A DNA stretch of 64,000 nucleotides from positions 748,982 through 812,981 of the forward strand of contig NZ_WIAY01000001.1 in the NCBI RefSeq assembly GCF_009467805.1. Direction: 5' to 3'. The translations under genes were made by a program, and so were the position numbers. Source of the DNA: Stenotrophomonas nematodicola (lineage in GTDB: Bacteria; Pseudomonadota; Gammaproteobacteria; Xanthomonadales; Xanthomonadaceae). The notes beneath the pieces are model-generated. The model was not told the DNA's origin. It saw nothing but the letters and a program-made list of their open reading frames with translations, and made no database searches. The first letter of the stretch is position 1. Every line of letters begins with the position of its first letter. Shown piece by piece: positions 1-6,526 of this stretch.

Positions 1-891
1 ATCCTGGGCGATGAATTGCGCGAATGCGCCCACCAGCTCCAGTACCGAACGGGAGAGGTCTGCGAACGCCAGCTTCACTTCCGGTCCGGACAGGGACCGC
101 ACCAGCTCGTTCAACCCTGAAGTTGCGGAAGCCAGGCCAGCCCCGCTGGATCCATCGAGAAGGTCGCGAAGCGCATTCCCAATTGCCGTGATCGCGCCCC
201 CGAAGGTATCCCGAGCAGACGCGGCAGCACCCGCGTAGCTTTCAGACATCGCGTCCAGCACGATGGCTTGCGCTGCGCCAATGCGTCCGCTGGCCTCAAG
301 GACTTTCATCTGCTCCCGTTGCTGCTCGGTGAACTTGAACCCCTGCTTGGTCAGCGCAGTGACGCCTTGAGACGGCTTGTCCAGCGCCTTGCCGACAGTC
401 TCTGCGGACTGTTCTACGCTCTCGCCCAGCCGCACCGACTGATCGATGGCCGTCTGCAGCGCACGCGGGAAGACTTCACCGACAATTCCCGTGTACGACA
501 GCAGGCGCGTCTGCGCGCGCACGATGTCGCCGGCCGCAAGCGTCGTGGTCGACGCCATGCTGCTGGCCATGTCCAGCAGCTGCTGCTGACTATAGCCAGC
601 CTGCTGCCCGGTGGACTTCAGCACCGCCTGAAGCTGGGCCAGCTCGTCGGCGGCCTCGCGGGTCTCGGTAATGATGGAGGTGAAGACGCTCCCCACCGTG
701 ACGCCAGCGAACAACCCTCCAATCAAGTTCCGAAGGTTCGTGAAGCCTTCGGTTACCCCGCTCAGGTCAACAGCTTTCGCGGCCTCGTTGCGGAACTTGG
801 ACACCTCCTGACGCACCAACGCCAGACCCTGCTTGATGTCGTTAATGTCCGCCGAGATGCGAACGCGCAAGTTGGGGTCGTTGCCTGCCAT
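1..891 (-). CDS. Phage tail tape-measure protein, N-terminal part (runs off the window)
   Basis: The tape-measure protein sets tail length during assembly of a long-tailed phage and is later ejected. The frame is open for 297 codons from an ATG at 891-889 to the window edge with no stop, so only the N-terminal part is seen. The peptide has the family's repetitive helical character and the stretch KPSQGVTALTKQGFKFTE, followed by a segment near ASGRIGAAQAIVLDAM, both typical of siphovirus tape-measure proteins. The start lies one base after the stop of the gpT-like extension (TGA T ATG), the place a tape-measure gene always has after the G/GT pair. The family is clear; the total length is unknown. 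Confidence 0.85.
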   Translation of the reverse strand, partial: MAGNDPNLRVRISADINDIKQGLALVRQEVSKFRNEAAKAVDLSGVTEGFTNLRNLIGGLFAGVTVGSVFTSIITETREAADELAQLQAVLKSTGQQAGYSQQQLLDMASSMASTTTLAAGDIVRAQTRLLSYTGIVGEVFPRALQTAIDQSVRLGESVEQSAETVGKALDKPSQGVTALTKQGFKFTEQQREQMKVLEASGRIGAAQAIVLDAMSESYAGAAASARDTFGGAITAIGNALRDLLDGSSGAGLASATSGLNELVRSLSGPEVKLAFADLSRSVLELVGAFAQFIAQD

Positions 892-892
892 A

Positions 893-1497
893 TCAGTCCA
901 CCAGTGTCTTCATGTACGCCTGGAACTCGGAGTTGTCGTGCTGCGCTACGCGCAGGTTCATCAGCTCGTCGGCCAAGCCCCGGCGCCTGGCTCGCTCCGC
1001 CGCCTCAGTAAACGCAGCAACCTGGGCGAGGGTGTACTGCCGGATCTCGCTGAAGCTGTGGCCGTGCTCGATCAGGAGCTGAACGGTGTCCGCCCAGCCC
1101 CACGCACCGCCGCCAGCAGGCCTCCCAGGAGCGGAGCGATCCGCTGAATAAAAAAATCCCGGTTGACCTCAACCACCTTCAGCGCCAGGGCAATGAAGTC
1201 GGCCGGGTCGGCGCCCTCTATGTAGCCACGCGGCTTGCCCGCACACAGCGCCGTGGCTTCAAACAGCGCCGGCGCGTGGTCAACCACCAGCTCCATCACC
1301 AGATCGGAGGTAATCTCGATGCCCGCTGCGTCGGCGGGGTTGGTGTCCAGGCTCGCCAGTACCGGACGCAGGAGGCGTACCAGCTGCGGAATGACTCCAA
1401 CCGACACCGGCAGGATGGTCAGGACGTCGCCCCGGAAGCGGACGTCGGCGCCGGCCGGGGCCAGCACCTCCAGAGCGTCGGTAGCGACTTGGGTCAC
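893..1497 (-). CDS. Tail assembly chaperone GT-like fusion made by -1 frameshift
   Basis: Long form of the tail assembly chaperone, in the manner of lambda gpGT. The zero frame is read for 116 codons from the GTG at 1497 to a run of seven T (minus strand, 1156-1150, arranged T TTT TTT in codon register). After slipping back one base, reading continues from TAT at 1150 for 85 more codons to TGA at 895-893, about 201 residues in all. The -1 frame has no stop and encodes a helical domain containing IRQYTLAQVAAFTEAAERA, like the T domain that recruits the tape-measure protein. It ends two bases before the tape-measure ATG. The slip site, open frame and location are seen directly; slippage itself is inferred. 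Confidence 0.75.
1072..1497 (-). CDS. Tail assembly chaperone, gpG-like short form
   Basis: A 141-residue protein in the lambda gpG position between tail tube and tape measure. It binds the tape measure and helps tail-tube polymerisation in that family. The start is GTG at 1497, overlapping the tail-tube stop (GTGA). The peptide begins MTQVATDALEVLAPAGADV and is predicted alpha-helical. Codons 114-116 hold the slippery run used to make the GT form, so the last 25 residues are unique to the short form. Length matches lambda G (140 residues). Assignment rests on position, length and the frameshift signal rather than on strong residue motifs. Confidence 0.75.
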   Translation of the reverse strand: MTQVATDALEVLAPAGADVRFRGDVLTILPVSVGVIPQLVRLLRPVLASLDTNPADAAGIEITSDLVMELVVDHAPALFEATALCAGKPRGYIEGADPADFIALALKVVEVNRDFFIQRIAPLLGGLLAAVRGAGRTPFSS

Positions 1498-2237
1498 GCC
1501 ACCACCTCCTGCTCTACGCTGAAGTACTTGGACAGGCCGGCCCCCTTACTCGTGTCGGAGAGCAGCGCGCCCGTGACCTCGCCGGCGCCGTACTCGTCAC
1601 CGATAAGGCCCAGCTGCGCCATCACGCCACCGCTGACCTTATGGGCACGCACGCGCACCGGCTTACCGCTCTGCGCTTCGTTCAAACCGTGGAACAGCAG
1701 CTCGTACTGCTTGGACGAGTTGACCAGAGCCTGCACCACCGCAGTAGCCGGGCTGGCATAGCTCACACTGATGTTCGGCACACCGCCCTCGACATCCGGC
1801 GCCCCGCTGTCGGCGGGGATGTACAAGCCGCCGTCCTGGAAGATGTAGTCCACACCTTCCTGCAGCGCCTCGGTACCGGCCTTCACCGAGGTGATGCTGA
1901 TGGCAATCCGCTTCAGCGGAAGGAAGCCCGCCTTGTAGGCGACGGCCGGCTCATCCACCACGTTGCCACTGACAACATTCTGGACCGTGCCACGCAGCGC
2001 CGTGGCGAAGTTCGACGGCGCGAAGTCGTGAAACGTATAGGCCACCTCCACGCCGGTAAGCCGATCCACCCGGTTGCGCTCGCCGCCGCCGGGCTGGGTG
2101 TGGTCGGCCAGGGTAATCGTGTTGGTCTGGGGACTGAAGGTCAGCGCGGACACGTTGCCCACTTCCACGAAGGGCGCCGCAGCACCGTACTCGCGAATGA
2201 AGAGCTTGCCGCTGCCCAGGTAGCTATGGTCTTTCAT
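1494..2237 (-). CDS. Phage major tail (tube) protein
   Basis: A 247-residue protein beginning MKDHSYLGSGKLFIREYG, rich in beta-strand stretches such as VSALTFSPQTNTITLADH and GVEVAYTFHDF. This looks like a tail-tube subunit that polymerises into the rigid inner tube of a siphovirus tail. It lies between the tail terminator (upstream) and the gpG-like chaperone (downstream), the conserved place of gpV-type tube genes. A good ribosome-binding site (GGAGAAACACCCC) precedes the ATG at 2237. The stop overlaps the next GTG start, so the two are translationally coupled. A structural phage tail role is very likely; the exact subfamily is not identified. Confidence 0.8.
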   Translation of the reverse strand: MKDHSYLGSGKLFIREYGAAAPFVEVGNVSALTFSPQTNTITLADHTQPGGGERNRVDRLTGVEVAYTFHDFAPSNFATALRGTVQNVVSGNVVDEPAVAYKAGFLPLKRIAISITSVKAGTEALQEGVDYIFQDGGLYIPADSGAPDVEGGVPNISVSYASPATAVVQALVNSSKQYELLFHGLNEAQSGKPVRVRAHKVSGGVMAQLGLIGDEYGAGEVTGALLSDTSKGAGLSKYFSVEQEVVA

Positions 2238-2271
2238 GGGGTGTTTCTCCAGGTAGTGCCGCTGGGCGGCG

Positions 2272-2718
2272 TCAACGAATGGGGATGTTGCTGGTGTAGA
2301 TCAGGAGTGCGCCCACCCAGTCCTCGCCAGGGGGGGCGCGCAGTGGCTCCATGCTTTGGAACACCGGCGCGCTGTAGCCTCGCGGCCACGCGGACTGGCG
2401 ATCGGTCAAGGCCGTCTCGATGTCATCGAGGACGTCGTCGAGCCGCTCTTCTGCCGCGGCACGCGCACGGCGCTTGACGATCAGCCCAACGGTAGTCAGG
2501 CGGTGAGTGCGCTCAACGGCACCACTGCCCGCGCGCTCCTGCCGCTGGATGTAGATCGCCAGGCCTTCTTCCACGAGCGATGGATCCAGCTGCGACGGCT
2601 CCAGGCTGACGGCCAGGCCGATATCGGTACGCCAACCTCCGTCCTTCTGGATCGCCCGCAGGTTGGCGCCAAACCCTTCCAGCAGCTGGCGGCGCGGGCT
2701 TGTGATGTGCTCAGACAC
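2272..2718 (-). CDS. Probable tail terminator protein (gpU-like)
   Basis: A 148-residue protein starting MSEHITSPRRQLLEGFGANL. It is placed directly before the tail-tube gene and overlaps the preceding neck gene by 8 bp. Tail terminators cap the growing tube and make the tail side of the head-tail junction. The pattern fits that family: an N-terminal helix, then strands with RTHRLTTVGLIVKRRA and a helix AAEERLDDVLDDIETALTD. Similarity is mainly by position, size and secondary-structure pattern, so the call is moderate. Confidence 0.6.
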   Translation of the reverse strand: MSEHITSPRRQLLEGFGANLRAIQKDGGWRTDIGLAVSLEPSQLDPSLVEEGLAIYIQRQERAGSGAVERTHRLTTVGLIVKRRARAAAEERLDDVLDDIETALTDRQSAWPRGYSAPVFQSMEPLRAPPGEDWVGALLIYTSNIPIR

Positions 2719-3040
2719 GGCTCACCGCCCTGCGGATCATCGATCCGTCATCGTTGAGCAGTTCACCCACCCGGTAGCGGTCACCGTCCACATCCAGGAT
2801 GCCGCCCATCTCCGGCACCACCTGGGCGCGCTGGAAGCGAACGGTGATGCTGTCAGCTGCGACAGGCATCGGGTCGTCGCCCCAGCCTTGAACGCCCCGG
2901 TCAATCATCACATCGCACGCCACTCCAGCGCCCTGTGGGGCCGCCGGCGCGAAGTACAGCGCGGCATCGGCCAGCCCCGCCCCTTTGAAGGAGCCAACCA
3001 CAGCGGCGTCGAATGCAGCAAGAAATGCTTTCTGACTCAT
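2711..3040 (-). CDS. Probable head-tail joining (stopper) protein
   Basis: A 109-residue protein beginning MSQKAFLAAFDAAVVGSFKG. Its C-terminal half (GGILDVDGDRYRVGELLNDDGSM) has the beta-barrel pattern of gpFII or HK97 stopper-type neck proteins, in which a strand-turn with IDG-x-x-Y is followed by a DDG turn. Such proteins sit between portal-adaptor ring and tail terminator. Both neighbours overlap it by a few bases, so it belongs to the same translational unit. In many phages the stopper precedes the gene seen here upstream, so the order is slightly unusual. Function is inferred from size, fold pattern and position. Confidence 0.55.
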   Translation of the reverse strand: MSQKAFLAAFDAAVVGSFKGAGLADAALYFAPAAPQGAGVACDVMIDRGVQGWGDDPMPVAADSITVRFQRAQVVPEMGGILDVDGDRYRVGELLNDDGSMIRRAVSRV

Positions 3041-3804
3041 CCACGCCCCCGGTACTTGGAAGTCTCAATGGCCTTGGCCAGCTCGCGGTTGAAGTGGAAC
3101 GGCATCAATCTGTTCCAAGTCCGCTGGGCAAGGCCAAAGATGTTGAAGCGGGGCTGGTAGGCGGCCCCACGGGTGAAGATGAAGATGCTGCGCACCGCTG
3201 ATCCGAAGGCGGTGGTTATGCGCTCATAGATACCCGGCCGGAGCTTTCCTCGAGGGGTTTGCATCGCGAAATACTCGCCACCCCGGCGGCGCTTGTTGCG
3301 ACGCCGAGCGGTGCTCTTCTCTGTCTGATTCTGGTACTTGTCCTGTCGGGCACCCAGTTGGGAAAGGATCTGGCTTACCTGGCGCGGGCGAACATTGCCG
3401 TTCTGGTCCAGGTCGGCACCGTCGCCGGCCACGGCGAACATGCCTGCCGGCATTGCACCCTTCTGCTGCAGCAGCACCTCGAAGCCCTTCTTACGACGCG
3501 TACCACCCTCCACTTGAGGCAGCAGGTACTTCGCTGGGGGATTGCCGCCGGATGCCTCGTCGCGCAAGTACACGTCTGCATAGAGGCGGTCTTTCGTCGC
3601 CTTTCGGTACTGCGCAGCGTTCTGCGTCATCCGAGTGGGTCGGTCGAACACGCGTCCGGAGGCATCCTGCCACTGCTTGCGAACCTCGAAAGCCGTCGCG
3701 TTGCACGCCTGCACAATCGCGAACGGCAGGTTCTGCCGCTCCAGCTGGTCAAACTGGCGGCCCAGCATGTTGTCCGCATCAACGGAAATCTTGATGCTAC
3801 TCAC
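3037..3804 (-). CDS. Putative phage tail-completion / minor tail protein (gpZ-like position)
   Basis: A 255-residue basic protein beginning MSSIKISVDADNMLGRQFDQ, with GTG as start at 3804 overlapping the Rz1-like stop. The N-terminal helix with FAIVQACNATAFEVRKQWQD is seen in prophage minor tail Z-type and HK97 gp10-type proteins, which act in head-tail or tail completion. A lysine/arginine-rich segment (TARRRNKRRRGG) lies near residue 170. It is the first gene after the lysis cassette and the first of the neck/tail block. A morphogenesis role is likely; the precise family is uncertain. Confidence 0.5.
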   Translation of the reverse strand: MSSIKISVDADNMLGRQFDQLERQNLPFAIVQACNATAFEVRKQWQDASGRVFDRPTRMTQNAAQYRKATKDRLYADVYLRDEASGGNPPAKYLLPQVEGGTRRKKGFEVLLQQKGAMPAGMFAVAGDGADLDQNGNVRPRQVSQILSQLGARQDKYQNQTEKSTARRRNKRRRGGEYFAMQTPRGKLRPGIYERITTAFGSAVRSIFIFTRGAAYQPRFNIFGLAQRTWNRLMPFHFNRELAKAIETSKYRGRG

Positions 3805-4097
3805 GGCTTGACCTCAGCGCCTTGGATAGCGCGTACCTGCTCGGCCCGTCCATTGAGACGCTCTATGACCGCCCGGCGTTGCGCGGCAACATCGAAGCAC
3901 TGCGCGATCGGACCTTCCGGCACAGCCTCGGTGCGGGTGAGCGCGGCGGGGATCGTCACGTATACGCGTCGCTCCACCACGACAGGTTCAGGGGCCACGG
4001 CGCACTGCACCGGGCTTGCGCTGGGCTTTGTCAGTCCACAGGCAGCAGGCAGAGCAGCGAGCGCCACGATGCTCAGTAGCCGGAGAATGCTGGGCAT
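3801..4097 (-). CDS. Rz1-like outer-membrane spanin lipoprotein
   Basis: A 98-residue lipoprotein beginning MPSILRLLSIVALAALPAACG. The lipobox LPAAC gives a predicted mature N-terminal cysteine at about residue 20. The mature part is proline-rich at first and then helical. It overlaps the Rz-like gene by 25 bp in another frame, the nested or overlapping arrangement typical of Rz/Rz1 pairs. Together they would span the periplasm and fuse inner and outer membranes at the last step of lysis of a Gram-negative host. Confidence 0.8.
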   Translation of the reverse strand: MPSILRLLSIVALAALPAACGLTKPSASPVQCAVAPEPVVVERRVYVTIPAALTRTEAVPEGPIAQCFDVAAQRRAVIERLNGRAEQVRAIQGAEVKP

Positions 4098-4519
4098 GAT
4101 GCCTCCACTTCGGTCAGGGCCAGCGCACAGCGCGTCTCACGCGCTTGGCCGGCATAGCGATCCATGAACTGCTTCAGCGTCCGATTGGCGTCCGCTTCAC
4201 GGGCCTCGGCCGCAGCTACCGCGCTGTCGCTCTGCTGCTTGAGCGTGGCCGCCTGCTTCTGCGCCAACGTTAGCTCGGCCTGCAGCACGGCCACAGCGCG
4301 GCCGTAGCCGGCATTGGCTGACACCAGCTCCGCCACGCGCGTGGTGGCGCCCTCCCTCTGGGCAGCACAGGCAGCGCCAGCGCCCGCATAGGTGGCGACC
4401 GAAGCGCGGGCATTGGCGCGCACAACGACAAGGGAGACGGACAGCGCGACCACGGCCAGGGCAAGAACCCCGATGACCCACCAGAGCGGCTTCACTGCGA
4501 CCACCGAGGGCAGCTTCAT
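4073..4519 (-). CDS. Rz-like inner-membrane spanin
   Basis: A 148-residue protein with one N-terminal membrane segment (WWVIGVLALAVVALSVSLVVV, residues about 13-33) followed by a long periplasmic coiled-coil region rich in Ala, Gln and Glu. This is the topology of the i-spanin Rz. The start ATG at 4519 overlaps the endolysin stop (ATGA), and the 3' end overlaps the Rz1-like lipoprotein gene. Cysteines are present in the C-terminal part. It should complete lysis together with the Rz1-like partner. Confidence 0.8.
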   Translation of the reverse strand: MKLPSVVAVKPLWWVIGVLALAVVALSVSLVVVRANARASVATYAGAGAACAAQREGATTRVAELVSANAGYGRAVAVLQAELTLAQKQAATLKQQSDSAVAAAEAREADANRTLKQFMDRYAGQARETRCALALTEVEASCPAFSGY

Positions 4520-5391
4520 CGCGCACGCTCCGTCAAGCCGGCTTCATCCTCACGACGACCACAAAGCCCTGCCTCCAGATTGGTGCCGCGCCACAGTCGG
4601 CACATCTGACGAATCTGGCGCGCGATGCAATGCACGTCCGTGCCGGGCAGGCACACATCGCGGATTGCGCGCATTTCCGCACGTGCCGGCCCGGTCATCG
4701 ACGCACCGCGGTTGTAGACCAGGGAGACCAGCGCACCGCGGGCATCAGCGGGCAGCGCATCGAACCCGTCGGCACCGAACGCTCGTCGCGCACCGGAGTG
4801 ATACCGAGGGAGCGAGGCCACGCCGAACACATCACTTGCCAGCCCGAACGGAACGCGCACGTCGCGGAGATCACGCACCACCGGTTGCGCGGCAAGCCCG
4901 GTAATGCCAGCGGTCGCTTGCAGGCGGGACGCCGCTCCCAGGGCGGACCAGTCCACCCCGATCTGCTGCCGCGTCTGGTGGCCACCGTCATAGCCGACGC
5001 CCCACGTCACACCTGACGCGCCACCCGGCCAGATGGGCGACTCATAGCGCCGCGTGTACAGCGCTTGGCTGCCCACCTCCCAGCGGATGATCAGCGCAAC
5101 AGCAGCCGGGGAGATGACCGACGCCTGGGCAGTGCTGGCCGCCGGTGGCATCACCTCCTGTACCACCTCCTGAAGCGCCACGACCACTGGCATCACTGCC
5201 GCCGAGGTGGACTCGTGGGCTGATGCAACCGCGGGGGCAGCGGCGTCAGTCACCTCTGCACGCACCTCGGCGAAGGCTGCCGCCGGCGCGGCGACCGGGA
5301 CCGAGGCCGGGATGGGTGCGGCCACCGGGACCTGACCGCACGCCGTGAGCGCGACGACCAGCAGGGCGAGAAGAAGGCGGCGACGACTCAT
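4516..5391 (-). CDS. Phage endolysin (lysozyme-like) with lipoprotein-type signal
   Basis: A 291-residue protein. Start MSRRRLLLALLVVALTACG at 5391 was chosen because it overlaps the holin stop (ATGA) and gives a clean signal sequence with lipobox LTAC. After an Ala/Pro/Val-rich linker (to about residue 100), a catalytic domain begins at LIIRWEVGSQALYTRRYE and continues with VTWGVGYDGGH. This resembles the Glu...Thr/Gly active-site region of phage muramidases of the GH24 type, and YNRG follows later. It would cut the peptidoglycan. The N-terminal lipid anchor or signal suggests holin-independent export followed by membrane tethering, as in signal-arrest-release endolysins. The exact glycosidase family is not certain. 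Confidence 0.7.
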   Translation of the reverse strand: MSRRRLLLALLVVALTACGQVPVAAPIPASVPVAAPAAAFAEVRAEVTDAAAPAVASAHESTSAAVMPVVVALQEVVQEVMPPAASTAQASVISPAAVALIIRWEVGSQALYTRRYESPIWPGGASGVTWGVGYDGGHQTRQQIGVDWSALGAASRLQATAGITGLAAQPVVRDLRDVRVPFGLASDVFGVASLPRYHSGARRAFGADGFDALPADARGALVSLVYNRGASMTGPARAEMRAIRDVCLPGTDVHCIARQIRQMCRLWRGTNLEAGLCGRREDEAGLTERAR

Positions 5392-5750
5392 CGGGCGATC
5401 CAGAAGAAGGCGACGAACAGCCCGACCAGGCAGAGCCACTCAGCACGATCCAGCAACAGCACCCGCCACGCCGACGCATCGCCGCGGCAGGCTGCATCGT
5501 GAAGACGCTGCTCGTCCTTTTCGTTGAGGTCGAACAGATAGGTGCGTTTGAACAGCCAAGCAGCCGCGCATGCGGTCGCGAGGTACGCGGCGGAGATCGG
5601 CAACTGCAGCAGCTGCGCCAATACGTCCGCACCGACGGTGCGGTCCAGCGCGCCCAGCAGAATCCAGCCGAGCAGCGCCAGGAAGACCAGCGCCGGCAGC
5701 CATACGATGAATTCCTGCCAGCGGCTGAAGAACGAGAGGATGCGATTCAT
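5388..5750 (-). CDS. Small membrane protein, probable holin
   Basis: A 120-residue protein beginning MNRILSFFSRWQEFIVWLP with three hydrophobic segments (about residues 14-34, 48-68 and 100-118). It is placed directly before the endolysin gene and overlaps it (ATGA). Size, topology and lysis-cassette context fit a holin that permeabilises the inner membrane, although no holin family signature is recognised by eye. The next upstream gene also encodes a small membrane protein, so the two may be a holin/antiholin pair. Confidence 0.6.
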   Translation of the reverse strand: MNRILSFFSRWQEFIVWLPALVFLALLGWILLGALDRTVGADVLAQLLQLPISAAYLATACAAAWLFKRTYLFDLNEKDEQRLHDAACRGDASAWRVLLLDRAEWLCLVGLFVAFFWIAR

Positions 5751-6043
5751 GGTGTTTTCTGCGCCTGTTCCACGGTGTTGAGACGACGTTCCAGCTCGGC
5801 AATCCGCCAGATCACCCCGTTATCCAGCTTCGCGTTGACCACCTGCACGTCGCTGGTTACCTGCTGGAGCCCCTTGCCCTGCTCTGCCTGAATGCTGCGG
5901 ATGTCGTTGAGCATCCAGCTCACCACGCTGCCGGCGACCGTCAGCACGAAGGGCAGCGCGAAGATGGCGACCTTGAGCGCCACAGAGGCAAACTTGCCGT
6001 TCATGGCCCGGTCGAGCTGGGCGTTTGCATCAGTGCTGCTCAT
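5747..6043 (-). CDS. Small membrane protein with coiled coil, lysis-cassette member
   Basis: The start MSSTDANAQLDRAMNGKF at 6043 was preferred over longer frames because GGGGGATCG lies just upstream. The 98-residue product has one membrane span (VALKVAIFALPFVLTVAGSV, about residues 20-40) and a C-terminal coiled-coil-like helix ending in ELERRLNTVEQAQ. Similar proteins with one span and a periplasmic or cytoplasmic coiled coil occur next to holin genes. It could be a second holin, an antiholin or a hemolysin-XhlA-like protein. It is the first gene after the strong stem-loop at 6069-6111. Confidence 0.55.
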   Translation of the reverse strand: MSSTDANAQLDRAMNGKFASVALKVAIFALPFVLTVAGSVVSWMLNDIRSIQAEQGKGLQQVTSDVQVVNAKLDNGVIWRIAELERRLNTVEQAQKTP

Positions 6044-6068
6044 CGATCCCCCTGTGTTCGTGAAAGCA

Positions 6069-6111
6069 CCACCACCGCACACGCCACCCGGGCATATGTG
6101 TGCGGTGGTGG
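6069..6111 (-). other. Strong stem-loop between head and lysis genes
   Basis: Perfect 14-bp arms (6069-6082 and 6098-6111) enclose a 15-nt loop in the 76-bp gap between the decoration gene stop and the lysis cassette. No T-run follows on the minus strand, so it is not a standard intrinsic terminator. It could slow RNA polymerase, be an RNase processing site, or stabilise the upstream capsid message. Confidence 0.6.
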
Positions 6112-6119
6112 GCTGGTTC

Positions 6120-6473
6120 TTACGCCTTGACCGTGCCCACACCCGGCAGCAGCTTGGCCACAACGGTGGTTTCATTCACGCCGGCGGCACCGATGGCGAT
6201 CGCGCAGTTCTCCAGATCGCCGACGTCGGCGCCGGCGACGATGAACTGGCCGCCCTGCACGTCCCAGTGCAGCTTCGCGCCACCGGGGACGACGGCAGCG
6301 GCGAGCTTCGGGAAGGTGAAAGCCCGCTCGATCTGGACCGCAACCAGGTCGCCGAGCTTGGCATCGGTAACCGGCACCGCCAGCGACGATCCATAGATGA
6401 ACGGGACGCCCGACTTCACGTCGGCCGGGGCCGGGATGGTGATCGTGTCACCGCTGCTATGTGCGTTCTTCAT
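6120..6473 (-). CDS. Head decoration / capsid cement protein (DUF2190-like)
   Basis: A 117-residue protein beginning MKNAHSSGDTITIPAPADVKSG. The motif order fits the DUF2190 capsid-cement family: a beta-rich N terminus with an ITIPAPADVKSG-VPFIYG turn, then GDLVAVQIERAF and a C-terminal hydrophobic strand. It would bind the surface of the expanded capsid and stabilise it. It follows the capsid gene directly (53-bp gap), the position gpD-like genes have. Confidence 0.8.
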   Translation of the reverse strand: MKNAHSSGDTITIPAPADVKSGVPFIYGSSLAVPVTDAKLGDLVAVQIERAFTFPKLAAAVVPGGAKLHWDVQGGQFIVAGADVGDLENCAIAIGAAGVNETTVVAKLLPGVGTVKA

Positions 6474-6526
6474 GACTCTGCTCCGTATTCAAGGGAAGAC
6501 ACGGACCGCAGTCCGTGCCCTGGGGA

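Noticed and set aside
1150..1156. Homopolymer run considered as sequencing error joining G and T frames
   Set aside because: The run sits in exact slippery register, the zero frame continues to a gpG-like length, and the pair lies at the expected place; a true frameshift site explains all of it, although an error cannot be fully excluded from one sequence.
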